IMG/VR virus record: IMGVR_UViG_3300010938_000039
Span: 1 to 62,782 of that record
Direction: 5' to 3' (one strand)
Source of the DNA: a virus
DNA length: 62,782 bases
The first letter of the stretch is position 1. Each line of letters begins with the position of its first letter. Below, one piece after another: positions 7,769-15,182 of the stretch. The notes beneath the pieces are model-generated. The model had not been told where the DNA came from. It saw only the letters and a list, made by a program, of their open reading frames with translations, and did no database searches. The position numbers and the translations under genes are program-made.

Positions 7769-8557
7769 GTGACTGATAACCCCACCGCCTACTTCACGCC
7801 CTACGCATGGGCGAAGTTGTGGGCATACGTTCGGAACGCGACTGCAGAGATTGCCGGTATGGGGATCGTGGAGGTAGTGGATAACGACTACCTCCTGGTT
7901 TCCGATGTGTTCATCGTGGAGCAGGAGGCATCGGCAGCTCATGCCGACTTCGATGTCGAGGGAGTGGCGAGGTTCATGGAGGAACTCATCGCCGCCGGTC
8001 GTGAGGATGACATCCCGAAGATGAAGTTGTGGTGGCACTCTCACGGCACCCTCGAAGCCTACTTCAGCTCCAGGGACACGCAGACGATCGATGAGTGGAA
8101 GAACACTTCTTACCTCATCTCCATCGTCTGCAACAAGAAGAACCGTTACTCGGCTCGACTCGATCTGTGGAGTCCAATCAGGATGGCCACTGATGTGGAT
8201 GTCGAGATCTTCTCGGTGATCCCAGAGGAGGAGATCGACTCCATCAAGAAGGAGATTGCCGAGAAAGTGAAGACACCGAAGATCACTTCCGGCAAGGTCT
8301 ACTACACCGGGTACACAGGTGGAACCGATTACCTAGTGAAGTCCTTGTCTCGCAAGGAGTTGAAGAAGAAGGAGAAGGGGCATCATCATGATGAGCCCGA
8401 CATGACCTATGATGAATACATCGAGCACCTCATGAGTGACAAGTGTTGCTCGGACATGGGGTGCTGCGGACGGATGGACTACTGGGACCGGAAGTTCTTC
8501 GGAGAGGACTTCGACGACATCGAGGTCATCGGCGAAGACACCGATACCGAGCACTAA
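7769..8557 (+). CDS. JAB/MPN+ (JAMM) metalloprotease, probable Ubl-removing enzyme
   Basis: A 262-residue protein from GTG behind AAAGGAGG. It has the complete JAMM signature: Glu27 in TAEIAGMG, then WWHSHG (His90, His92) and Asp103 exactly ten residues after the second His. All zinc ligands and the catalytic Glu are present, so it should be active. In ubiquitin-like systems such enzymes cleave the Ubl from targets or process its C-terminus. The Ubl here already ends in Gly, so deconjugation is more likely. The C-terminal 60 residues hold a His/Cys cluster (GHHHD, DKCCSDMGCCG) that may bind metal. Confidence 0.88.
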   Translation: MTDNPTAYFTPYAWAKLWAYVRNATAEIAGMGIVEVVDNDYLLVSDVFIVEQEASAAHADFDVEGVARFMEELIAAGREDDIPKMKLWWHSHGTLEAYFSSRDTQTIDEWKNTSYLISIVCNKKNRYSARLDLWSPIRMATDVDVEIFSVIPEEEIDSIKKEIAEKVKTPKITSGKVYYTGYTGGTDYLVKSLSRKELKKKEKGHHHDEPDMTYDEYIEHLMSDKCCSDMGCCGRMDYWDRKFFGEDFDDIEVIGEDTDTEH

Positions 8558-8600
8558 AGAAACGGCGCGTAGAAGTGCGGACTCAGGAAAGGAAGTGGGG

Positions 8601-9272
8601 ATGACGGAGATCGACTACTGGCGTCAACTCGACCTGATCTCACCGAACGAACTCCGGGATGCTTTCGTGACCATCATCGGAGTCGGTGGCATCGGCTCTC
8701 CGACTGCACTGGCTCTTGCGAAGATGGGGGTTCCCGAGATCGAAGTGTGGGATGCAGACACAGTCGAGAACCACAACCTGCCGGTGCAGTTGTATCGCAA
8801 GAGTGATATCGGAAGGAAGAAGGTCCATGCTCTAGCCGATGTGCTGGCTGAGTTCACTGGTGCAGTGGTTCATCCGGTGGATAGGAAGTTCACTAGGAAC
8901 GATTCTTTCTCGAAGAAGGGGATCGTCATCTCTACAGTCGATTCCATGTCTGCGAGGAAGAACATCTGGTACGCAGTCAAGAGGAACAAGAACCTGGTGG
9001 ACACTTACATCGACGCCAGGATGGGGCTAGAAGTGGGGTGGGTGCAAGTCGTAAACCCGCTTTCAGCTCAAGATGTAACAAGATATTCTAAGACATTGTA
9101 CAGTGACGAGGATGCGGTAGATTTGCCTTGTACGGCCCGCGCTGTCTGGTACAATGAGGTTTGTATCGCAGCCGTCATCGGAAGGATAGTGAGAGGGGTG
9201 ATCAAACGGCAGCCGGTAGACAGAGAAGTCACTTTCGATCTGAACATGATGCTCTTCACCACATCCCAGTGA
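8601..9272 (+). CDS. E1-like (ThiF/MoeB family) adenylating enzyme
   Basis: A 223-residue Rossmann-type protein from ATG 8601, behind AGGAAAGGAAG. It shows the ThiF/E1 nucleotide motif GVGGIGS (27-33), DADTVENHNL (51-60) with the Asp and Asn/Arg region that positions ATP, STVDS (111-115), and Cys177 in DLPCTAR as a candidate catalytic cysteine. It is a minimal single-domain E1. It would adenylate the C-terminal Gly of the Ubl encoded next and pass it to an E2-like cysteine. The gap to the JAMM gene is 43 bp. Confidence 0.88.
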   Translation: MTEIDYWRQLDLISPNELRDAFVTIIGVGGIGSPTALALAKMGVPEIEVWDADTVENHNLPVQLYRKSDIGRKKVHALADVLAEFTGAVVHPVDRKFTRNDSFSKKGIVISTVDSMSARKNIWYAVKRNKNLVDTYIDARMGLEVGWVQVVNPLSAQDVTRYSKTLYSDEDAVDLPCTARAVWYNEVCIAAVIGRIVRGVIKRQPVDREVTFDLNMMLFTTSQ

Positions 9273-9310
9273 TAGTCCCTTACGGATATTGGGAAAGGAG
9301 GTGAAAAGAA

Positions 9311-9532
9311 GTGGTCAAGGTTGCTATCTTCGGCTCTGACGTTCCGGTCAAGGTCGTCGAGGCTGGCGCTTTGAAGTCGGTCCTGGAGCGAGTCTTCGAC
9401 AACCGCCGTTCCGCTGAGGAGGCCATCGAGGGGTACACGGTGCGACTCAACGGCACCACCGTTGACGATCTCGGGACGTACGTCCCGGAGGAGTCGCTCG
9501 TCACCCTCGTGCCTGAGGTGAAGGCGGGCTAA
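9311..9532 (+). CDS. Ubiquitin-like (beta-grasp, ThiS/MoaD-like) modifier
   Basis: A 73-residue protein from GTG behind a near-perfect AAAGGAGGTG. Its size and pattern fit a beta-grasp fold: strand VKVAIFG, strand VPVKVVE, a helix around residues 19-31, then YTVRLNGTTVDDLG and a final SLVTLVPEV strand. The chain ends in Ala-Gly with nothing after it, so the C-terminal Gly is ready for adenylation without processing. Its place as the last gene behind an E1-like enzyme, in an operon with E2-like and JAMM proteins, makes it the probable tag. ThiS/MoaD-type sulfur carrying is the main alternative, but that would not need E2s. Confidence 0.82.
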   Translation: MVKVAIFGSDVPVKVVEAGALKSVLERVFDNRRSAEEAIEGYTVRLNGTTVDDLGTYVPEESLVTLVPEVKAG

Positions 9533-9573
9533 GGCCGGGCACGGACGAAAGTCTGTCGTAACAGTCAGATCAT

Positions 9574-9619
9574 CCGCCGGGAGGAGTCGGGTTGGTGCCC
9601 CTCCCCCTCCTCCCGGCGG
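9574..9619 (+). terminator. Hairpin terminator closing the Ubl operon
   Basis: A 13-bp perfect stem, CCGCCGGGAGGAG (9574-9586) with CTCCTCCCGGCGG (9607-9619), loop 20 nt. There is no T run, as is common in actinobacteria. It marks the operon as a separate unit. Confidence 0.7.
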
Positions 9620-9670
9620 AACCGACCCTTCAGGGAGTTGGAGGCAATAGATGGGAAGGGGGATTTGGCA

Positions 9671-9970
9671 ATGAATGAAACTACTTTCGATGAAATCATC
9701 AAGGCACTCGAGGTCGCCATCACGAATCACGTCGAGGCAATCTTGAGTCTTGCCACCATCGCAGCTCACAATCCTGCTGTCGCACCACGCTGCATGGAAC
9801 TCGTCGGCGCAGAAGTCATCAGATTCATGGAGCAGATTGGATTCCCTCGGCCGCAACTCGATACGAACTCCATGCGAGGTGCCATCTTCGCTCTCGAAGC
9901 ATTCGCAGGGAAGAACAACAACTACTTCACGCAGGAGACAGAGGACTACCGTCCGGGTATCTATCTCTAA
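9671..9970 (+). CDS. Hypothetical small protein
   Basis: A 99-residue protein, mainly helical, from ATG 9671 behind GGAAGGGGG. It has no cysteine motif or membrane segment. It loosely resembles the 91-residue product at 16711-16986 in size and in an early TFDE/TFDE-like helix and NPxxVA segment, so the two may be distant paralogues. Function unknown. Confidence 0.6.
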   Translation: MNETTFDEIIKALEVAITNHVEAILSLATIAAHNPAVAPRCMELVGAEVIRFMEQIGFPRPQLDTNSMRGAIFALEAFAGKNNNYFTQETEDYRPGIYL

Positions 9971-9994
9971 GATCCGAGGGGGGTTTCCACTTCG

Positions 9995-10243
9995 ATGCCT
10001 AGGGTCGTCGATTTCACTCCAGCCCCTCCAGGGGGCAAGGTCGCGAAGAAGCAGTGCCAGCCAGAAACCAACGGCAAGAAGTCGAAGAAACCCATCAAGA
10101 CGAGAACCGTCACCATCGATGGAGTGAAGTACAAGGTCATCGTCTTGCCGCCGGAACCGGAAGCCGCGATGATGGACTCTAGGTTCATCTGGGGCGATGG
10201 CCCAAAGAAGAAGCCCACTTTCGCTTTCAATCATAAGGTCTAA
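9995..10243 (+). CDS. Small basic protein
   Basis: An 82-residue protein from ATG 9995. The N-terminal half is rich in Lys and Pro. The second half has TVTIDGVKYKVIVLPP, a likely beta-hairpin. The nearest purine-rich site, GAGGGGGG, is rather distant at about 13 nt. No family recognised. Confidence 0.6.
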   Translation: MPRVVDFTPAPPGGKVAKKQCQPETNGKKSKKPIKTRTVTIDGVKYKVIVLPPEPEAAMMDSRFIWGDGPKKKPTFAFNHKV

Positions 10244-10260
10244 AGGAGGAGGTGATCAAG

Positions 10261-10398
10261 TTGACATGGGACGAGTTCATGACACTGGTACTTGCAACCT
10301 TCCCCGATTCGGTTGTGAGTGAGGACGAGGAAGGGCAATTGATTGTCCATACCGGACTCCGCCAGATGCCGGATGGAACGATTGAGCTCGTTCGATAG
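10261..10398 (+). CDS. Very small hypothetical protein (45 aa)
   Basis: TTG start behind AAAGGAGGAGGTGATCAAG, a strong ribosome site. It encodes 45 residues starting MTWDEFMTLVLATFPDS, with an acidic middle and a final strand-like GTIELVR. The strong ribosome site and protein-like composition support a real gene. Confidence 0.6.
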   Translation: MTWDEFMTLVLATFPDSVVSEDEEGQLIVHTGLRQMPDGTIELVR

Positions 10399-10469
10399 TT
10401 CGTGGGAAGGACTGAATATGCACTAAAATCTGCGCGCCGAAAGAGTCGGAGCCGGAAAGGAGTGGGAAA

Positions 10470-10847
10470 GTGAGGATGGATCAGTACGTCGGGCTCACCG
10501 ATAGGGCGAAGAAGTGGCTCGACGAGAACGCCACACGCCTTGATTGGGTCAAGACGGTCACTCATTCTGACGGCAGACAGGAAATCTTCCGGGGTTCCGA
10601 GATTGAGTCAGAAGCGTACGGAGTCATCCAAGGGGTTTGGGATGATGAGGTCGCTGCACTTCGTCGGTACACGCTCAAGGACGGAAGTCACCTCGAGGAG
10701 TTCGTCCTTGCGGAACCGTGGTCGTCTGGACCGATGTATTTCATCGGACTCAGGCCGGCACCGGATTCGCCTGCCGACTCCTTGGCGTCGGTCGCCCCTT
10801 GTGATGAGTTGAACTGGCAGGAGTGGGAGATCGAGCAGGAGCTGTGA
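10470..10847 (+). CDS. Hypothetical protein
   Basis: A 125-residue protein from GTG behind GGAAAGGAG; ATG two codons later is possible. Charged, with several Trp and Tyr, and an acidic C-terminus. The leader contains CACTAAAATC (10421-10430) and GAGTCGG, words that recur before other genes of this phage. Its stop overlaps the next ATG (TGATG). Function unknown. Confidence 0.6.
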   Translation: MRMDQYVGLTDRAKKWLDENATRLDWVKTVTHSDGRQEIFRGSEIESEAYGVIQGVWDDEVAALRRYTLKDGSHLEEFVLAEPWSSGPMYFIGLRPAPDSPADSLASVAPCDELNWQEWEIEQEL

Positions 10848-11038
10848 TGCTGTATCAAGACCGCATCAACGGAGCAGTGGTATGCGAGGATCATGCCGGT
10901 CCAGTGAAGCATTCAGACTGCTACGATTTCGTGCCGATGACGGACATCGAGGAGTCTCTCTGGAGAGACTTCATCACGTCAATCCACGGCCCGAACGCAC
11001 CACTGTGTGAGTGGTGTAGGGCTCGAGTTATGACCTGA
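10847..11038 (+). CDS. Small zinc-binding protein
   Basis: A 63-residue protein, translationally coupled (TGATG) to the gene before it. It contains VVCEDHAG, HSDC and CEWCRAR, which could bind one zinc ion. It lies just before the RepA-like ATPase. Function unknown. Confidence 0.62.
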   Translation: MLYQDRINGAVVCEDHAGPVKHSDCYDFVPMTDIEESLWRDFITSIHGPNAPLCEWCRARVMT

Positions 11039-11055
11039 AAGGAGGTGAAACGGGG

Positions 11056-11991
11056 ATGAGGATCAGGCCGCTTAGTGAGGAGCCGGCAAAGGAGGTGAAG
11101 TGGCTTTGGCGGCCTTACATCCCCTATGGGGCTGTCACTATCTTGGAGGGCGATCCCGGTTCTGGAAAGTCGTGGTTGGTCATGAACATCACTGCTGCCA
11201 TCACGAGTGGTCGGGCACTCCCGTACAAGCGTAGGTCATCCCCAAAGGGAGTGATTTACCTCTCGGCGGAAGATGACAGTAGCACTGTCATCAGGCCGAG
11301 GCTCGAGTTGATGGGCGCGAATCTGGATAGGGTCTTCACGATCGACATGACTAGGTCTTCCAGACTGCTCGACATCATGGACAGTGCGATCGAGGATGTC
11401 GAGAAGGCCGGCATGGTAGTCATCGATCCGATCCAGGCTTTCTTCCCATCAATGTATGGCCTGAGTGTGGTCAGGGATACAATGTTCTCCTTGTCCACGA
11501 CTGCATCAGAGAAGGACATCGCAGTCATCTGTATCAGGCATTTCACTAAGGGAGGGCGAGGCATGTACCGAGGGCTAGGCTCTATCGACTTGGCAGCGGC
11601 AGCTCGGTCCATCCTCGTGACAGGGACTGCGCTCGCCTACCCCGACATCCGAGTGATGGGGCACCTGAAGTCCTCGTACGCTGAGGTCGGCAACAGCCTC
11701 GGGTACGTCATCGACAAGAAGGGATTCAAGTGGACAGGAGCAGTTGATGTTTCAGCAACAGATCTGCTTTCAACTAGTCCTACTTCAGAGGTACGTTCGG
11801 CGCTCGAAGAAGCTAAGGAGTTCCTACTCACGATGCTCGAAGACGGCGAAGCACTTGCGAAGGACGTTCGGCGTGAAGCGTCCGAACTCGGGATCTCATC
11901 GGGGACGCTCATGCGGGCTCGACGGCATCTCGGAGTGAAGGCGAAGAAGGTCGGCGGAAGAGGAGGTTACTGGGTACTCACTATGCGGTAG
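11056..11991 (+). CDS. RepA/RadA-like AAA ATPase (RecA fold)
   Basis: A 311-residue RecA-fold ATPase of the AAA_25 (RepA helicase-like) type, from ATG behind AAAGGAGGTG. Walker A is GDPGSGKS (32-39), Walker B is MVVIDPIQ (Asp near 124), and a later CIRHFTKG matches the H-x-x-K sensor segment. Residues 240-311 form a winged-helix-like module (DVRREASELGISSGTLMRARR), as in primase or helicase loaders of mobile elements. A role in replication or recombination is inferred. A repeat-rich non-coding patch follows. Confidence 0.82.
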   Translation: MRIRPLSEEPAKEVKWLWRPYIPYGAVTILEGDPGSGKSWLVMNITAAITSGRALPYKRRSSPKGVIYLSAEDDSSTVIRPRLELMGANLDRVFTIDMTRSSRLLDIMDSAIEDVEKAGMVVIDPIQAFFPSMYGLSVVRDTMFSLSTTASEKDIAVICIRHFTKGGRGMYRGLGSIDLAAAARSILVTGTALAYPDIRVMGHLKSSYAEVGNSLGYVIDKKGFKWTGAVDVSATDLLSTSPTSEVRSALEEAKEFLLTMLEDGEALAKDVRREASELGISSGTLMRARRHLGVKAKKVGGRGGYWVLTMR

Positions 11992-12013
11992 AGACTTAGG
12001 GTTGCTCTTTTGT

Positions 12014-12058
12014 GAAGAATCCAAGAATCCAAGAATCCACGTTGGATATGGATTCTTC
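12014..12058. repeat. Three AAGAATCC iterons inside an inverted repeat
   Basis: Three tandem AAGAATCC units (12015-12038) lie within a 10-bp inverted repeat, GAAGAATCCA (12014-12023) and TGGATTCTTC (12049-12058), followed by an AT-rich stretch with CTATTATAAC. It could be a terminator of the ATPase gene, an operator or a replication origin; iterons next to a RepA-like ATPase make the origin worth testing. Confidence 0.45.
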
Positions 12059-12103
12059 AAACCGGTAAGTACCTATTATAACAACTGAAAGGAGGACTTA
12101 GAC

Positions 12104-12856
12104 ATGACGCACTTCCCTGTTGCGGTGATCCTGCCGAAGGACGCGGACCCAGAGTCCGCTGAGGACATCGTTCACAAGCTCATGATGCCCTACGATGAGG
12201 AACTTCAATTGCCTCCCTACAAGAGGCGGTGCTGGTGCGTAGAGTCGAAGGCATACGCTGCCCTTGACGCGAAGGAGGATGAGTTCGACGCCAAGATCAA
12301 GGAACTCAGGAAGTCGTTCGAGCCCATCGCGGAGAGCATCAGAGCGAAGTATCCGAACGCTCCGAAGGAGTTCGATCCGTTCGACCCAGACCTGAGCGAG
12401 GACCAGGAGCGGGAATACTTCATCATGTCGGACGAGTTGGACTTCGCATGGGTCCAGCATATCAAGGAGTTCACTGAGTACCGCGAGGCCGAGAAGGCGA
12501 GGCTCGAGAACGAGGTCGAGCCGGACCCGGACTGCGAGGAGTGCGGAGGCACCGGACTGCAGGTGACGACGTACAACCCCAAGTCTAAGTGGGATTGGTA
12601 CGAGATCGGGGGTAGGTGGCACGGCGACTTCGATCCGACCGACCAGCAGCGGGACGTGCTCCGAATCGAGGAGATGAGTCCAAGGCCACCTTACGCCTAC
12701 ATCACCCCGGATGGGGAGTGGCATGAACGTGGACTCGTCGGGTGGTTCGGGACCTTCGCCAACGAGAAGTCGCTCGGTGATTGGTCGAAGGAGTGGAGGG
12801 AGGTGAGAGAGCGATTCAGTGGACATTACTGCGTTATCGTAGATGCCCACATCTAG
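12104..12856 (+). CDS. Conserved phage protein with small zinc site
   Basis: A 250-residue protein starting MTHFPVAVILP, from ATG behind AAAGGAGG. A charged helical region (residues 45-140) is followed by CEECGGTG and KWDWYEIGGRWHG, a combination I recognise from other phage proteins of unknown role. The C-terminus (HYCVIVDAHI) is strand-like. Probably a monocistronic gene. No enzymatic motif. Confidence 0.7.
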   Translation: MTHFPVAVILPKDADPESAEDIVHKLMMPYDEELQLPPYKRRCWCVESKAYAALDAKEDEFDAKIKELRKSFEPIAESIRAKYPNAPKEFDPFDPDLSEDQEREYFIMSDELDFAWVQHIKEFTEYREAEKARLENEVEPDPDCEECGGTGLQVTTYNPKSKWDWYEIGGRWHGDFDPTDQQRDVLRIEEMSPRPPYAYITPDGEWHERGLVGWFGTFANEKSLGDWSKEWREVRERFSGHYCVIVDAHI

Positions 12857-12860
12857 TAGA

Positions 12861-12889
12861 TTGTCTAGTGTAAGTAATGATGGTAGAAT
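12861..12889 (+). promoter_or_regulatory. Candidate promoter
   Basis: TTGTCT (12861-12866) and TAGAAT (12884-12889) with a 17-bp spacer, about 43 bp before the GTG start at 12933. Confidence 0.6.
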
Positions 12890-12932
12890 CGCTTTACTGC
12901 TAGAAGGCCTGGCAGAAGAAAGGAGGGAGTAA

Positions 12933-13364
12933 GTGCCTAAGGTGCCACACGAGGGAGCGGTCACTCCTCCGAAGCGTCGTGGCGGCAGGGTCAGTATCCG
13001 CCAGCAGGAAGTGCTTGAGGCGCTCGAGATGCTCAAGAAGGGGGAGGGTAGTCTCGTCGAGAGCGAAGATGGAGTCAAGTACCTGTGCATCGCGCTCGAC
13101 CCGTCGAAGGTGGAGACGGTCGCTCAGGCGAAGTCCGCCCTCTACAACCTGCGGTGGAAGCTGAATCCGAAGAACCCCAAGACGGCAGGGGATGCCGAAC
13201 TCTACGAGTATTTCTTCTCCAAGGAGTTCGGGCGTGGAGCAGTGAAGGTGGAGGAGCAGAACGGCGAAATCCTCCTGTTCGTTCCACTGTCGTTCGCCGC
13301 GCAGACCATCACTGCCAAGAAGAAGAAGGAGAAGGAGAAGGAGAAGGAGCCGGCAACGGCCTAG
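12933..13364 (+). CDS. Hypothetical protein with basic tail
   Basis: A 143-residue protein from GTG behind AAAGGAGGG. The core has AKSALYNLRWKLNPK and LLFVPLSFA. The last 20 residues are a Lys/Glu run (KKKKEKEKEKE). Basic ends and size would fit a small nucleic-acid-binding protein, but no family is recognised. Flanked by its own promoter and terminator. Confidence 0.62.
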   Translation: MPKVPHEGAVTPPKRRGGRVSIRQQEVLEALEMLKKGEGSLVESEDGVKYLCIALDPSKVETVAQAKSALYNLRWKLNPKNPKTAGDAELYEYFFSKEFGRGAVKVEEQNGEILLFVPLSFAAQTITAKKKKEKEKEKEPATA

Positions 13365-13381
13365 TGGCATGAGCCCGGTAC

Positions 13382-13434
13382 GGGGTAGGGGGGAGTGGAT
13401 ACCCCAGGGGGGTATCCGGGATACCCCCTACCCC
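13382..13434 (+). terminator. Nested hairpin terminator
   Basis: GGGGTAGGGGG (13382-13392) pairs with CCCCCTACCCC (13424-13434). A second stem, GGATACCCC/GGGGTATCC (13397-13405/13409-13417), sits inside, giving a long GC-rich structure. Confidence 0.7.
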
Positions 13435-13459
13435 TACCGCCAAGTGGGGGAGAGGTGCA

Positions 13460-13642
13460 GTGTACGAGATGGGTAGGTTCTTAGTGACTGAGAGGTTTGG
13501 ACGACTGTTCGGCGGGGAGAAGCGGTTCGGTTACATCTGCAAGCGCTGCGGAGCGTTGCGGACGGATGTAGCCATGTCACTACGCGATCTGGACAAGGAA
13601 TACGAGAAGCACGAGTGCAACAAGGAGGAGGTGCGCCGATGA
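13460..13642 (+). CDS. Small zinc-finger protein
   Basis: A 60-residue protein from GTG behind GAGAGGTG. It shows YICKRCG and a later KHEC, giving a C-x2-C...H-x2-C zinc site. Likely nucleic-acid or protein binding. Confidence 0.6.
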   Translation: MYEMGRFLVTERFGRLFGGEKRFGYICKRCGALRTDVAMSLRDLDKEYEKHECNKEEVRR

Positions 13643-13894
13643 GTGAGCTGGACAGATCCATCACTGCGATCCTTCATGAGATTCGCCGAGACGAGCAGTG
13701 AGGACACCCCAAGCGGGCGCAGTATCAAGGCTTTCGACCTAGCAGTGTTGAAGGATGAGGAGGCGCTCGATTTGTGGAGGCAGGAACTCAGGTCGGCTGC
13801 CGCTCAGGCAGCGCGTCGGTGGACGAATCGTAGTCGCTATCGCGCCTACAAGGAGCAGAGGGAGCGAGCGCGCCTTGAGGGGGAGACACAGTGA
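13643..13894 (+). CDS. Small basic helical protein, start uncertain
   Basis: An 83-residue frame with a helical, Arg-rich C-terminal half (AAQAARRWTNRSRYRAYKEQR). The start is unclear: GTG 13643 or ATG 13676. The best ribosome site (AAGGAGGAGG) points to ATG 13639 in another frame, which yields only a 20-residue peptide (MSELDRSITAILHEIRRDEQ) ending at 13701. The peptide may couple translation, or a frameshift may join the two frames. Confidence 0.5.
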   Translation: MSWTDPSLRSFMRFAETSSEDTPSGRSIKAFDLAVLKDEEALDLWRQELRSAAAQAARRWTNRSRYRAYKEQRERARLEGETQ

Positions 13895-14142
13895 AGTCTT
13901 ATGATGTCCTCGGCTATACCTTCCCAGGGTATGCCGTATGCCTCGACTGTCATCTCAAGGTGGAGCATGAGTGTGGCGCTGAAGATTCTTGCTACCCCAT
14001 CTTTGCCGACTCAGAGTGGGATTATATCCCCACCTGTGACATCTGCGGGAAAGCCATAGAGGGAGTGAGACTTACGGAGGAGTATTCGCTCGCACTAAAA
14101 GAGCGGCGGGAAGAGAGTCGGAATCGGAAGAGCGGAAAGTGA
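13891..14142 (+). CDS. Small zinc-ribbon protein
   Basis: An 83-residue protein, GTGA overlap with the preceding stop. CLDC, a following C...C, and CDICGKAIEG give a two-part zinc ribbon. The C-terminus is basic. Confidence 0.62.
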   Translation: MKSYDVLGYTFPGYAVCLDCHLKVEHECGAEDSCYPIFADSEWDYIPTCDICGKAIEGVRLTEEYSLALKERREESRNRKSGK

Positions 14143-14156
14143 CTAGAGGAGTTTAG

Positions 14157-14423
14157 GTGCTACTCCCGATTGACAACTACGGTACACTGGTAAACACCGA
14201 CGAAGTGGCGGCTTGTGGTTTGGCGTACGCCAAGGACATCCCTAAGGAGGCCCAGAAGCAGGCTGCGGAGAACTCAGAGCCGTTCAAGCGCTGGCACATC
14301 TGGGTCACTCTGAAGAGTGGCCACAATATCTCTGGAATGAGTCTCGGCTATGGAATAGCAGCGAAGATGTTGGGGGAGGAGATGCTACTCCGTATCGCCA
14401 ACGCTATCGCAGGAGGTGACTAG
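14157..14423 (+). CDS. Hypothetical small protein
   Basis: An 88-residue protein from GTG behind AGAGGAG. RWHIWVTLKSGHNISG looks like paired strands, followed by a helical end. No family recognised. The next gene starts 3 bp after it. Confidence 0.6.
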   Translation: MLLPIDNYGTLVNTDEVAACGLAYAKDIPKEAQKQAAENSEPFKRWHIWVTLKSGHNISGMSLGYGIAAKMLGEEMLLRIANAIAGGD

Positions 14424-14425
14424 AG

Positions 14426-14647
14426 ATGGTAGGTAAAAAGTTAATCATCGGAATGGTCGTCGCAAGTGTCCTGGCCTTCCCGTCGTATGCGTTCGGCACC
14501 ATCGGGAAGCCATGGCACCCGAAGATCCTCAAGGACTGTCAGTTGGTCGGAAAGAGGGAGTTCCGTCAGTACCGTATCGCACTGATCACCAGGGACCGAG
14601 CACTGTTGCGCGAGGCATGTGATAAGTCTCCATGGACGGTAAGGTGA
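14426..14647 (+). CDS. Small exported protein with signal peptide
   Basis: A 73-residue protein from ATG behind AGGAGGTGA. The first 24 residues form a signal peptide: MVGKK, a hydrophobic core IIGMVVASVLAF, then SYAFG as a possible cleavage site. The mature part is about 50 residues with two cysteines (DCQLV, EACDK) that could form a disulfide. It would act in or outside the envelope, for instance in superinfection exclusion; that role is a guess. Confidence 0.6.
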   Translation: MVGKKLIIGMVVASVLAFPSYAFGTIGKPWHPKILKDCQLVGKREFRQYRIALITRDRALLREACDKSPWTVR

Positions 14648-14648
14648 G

Positions 14649-14825
14649 ATGTTCTTCAAGCGCCACTATGAGTTCATCGCAGAGGTTCTAAGCCGTATCC
14701 AGCCGCCTTCGGTGAGGTATCGGCTGGCATCGGAGTTCGCGAAGGCGTTCAAGGAAGACAACCAGAACTTCGATACGGTAAAGTTCATCGCCGCAGTCGG
14801 GCGGCAGAAGGGAGGCAACAAGTGA
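14649..14825 (+). CDS. Conserved small actinophage protein (HYEFIAE family)
   Basis: A 58-residue protein that starts MFFKRHYEFIAEVL and ends with FKEDNQNFDTVKFIAAVG. This pattern (aromatic-KxHYE.IA, then a DN..FD...F motif) is a small protein I recognise from many actinobacteriophages, function unknown. It ends four bases into the next gene. Confidence 0.7.
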   Translation: MFFKRHYEFIAEVLSRIQPPSVRYRLASEFAKAFKEDNQNFDTVKFIAAVGRQKGGNK

Positions 14826-15103
14826 AGTTCATCAAGATCGAGAACAAGATTTACGGACTGCTGCCGGTCGAGATGTTGTTCCAAGCAGCGGACATCGTCA
14901 GTAAGGATAAGGAAGTGGCCGAGAAGGATGACATGGGCCGATCCGACTGGTCAGATTGGGAGAAGATCGACACGGCGTACTCAGACTTCGTCCACGACCT
15001 CGTTGACCACTTCTTGCTCGACGGGGCAGACACCATCGCCAAGATCGAGTCGATCGCTGGAAGTTGGGACCCGGGAGTTGACATCGATGTTTCTGACATC
15101 TGA
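14822..15103 (+). CDS. Hypothetical acidic protein
   Basis: A 93-residue protein, GTGA overlap with the preceding stop, behind GGGAGGC. Acidic with Trp and Asp-rich segments (RSDWSDWEKIDTAYSDF). No cysteines. Function unknown. Confidence 0.6.
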   Translation: MKFIKIENKIYGLLPVEMLFQAADIVSKDKEVAEKDDMGRSDWSDWEKIDTAYSDFVHDLVDHFLLDGADTIAKIESIAGSWDPGVDIDVSDI

Positions 15104-15182
15104 GTCCTTTGGCACGCTCATCTTGAGCATCGCATTCCTAGTGTATCTGTTGATCGATAAGTGGCTCGACAGGAGGAGTTGA
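15087..15182 (+). CDS. Tiny single-pass membrane peptide (31 aa)
   Basis: ATG 15087 within the end of the preceding gene, behind GGGAG. It encodes 31 residues with one hydrophobic helix (TLILSIAFLVYLLI) and a basic C-terminus (KWLDRRS). Its stop overlaps the next ATG, so it is co-translated with another membrane peptide. Confidence 0.5.
   Translation: MFLTSESFGTLILSIAFLVYLLIDKWLDRRS

Noticed and set aside
9068-10234. A 388-codon open frame on the minus strand
   Set aside because: It opposes the E1-like, Ubl and following genes, which have family motifs and strong ribosome sites. Its protein is low-complexity and lacks a start signal.
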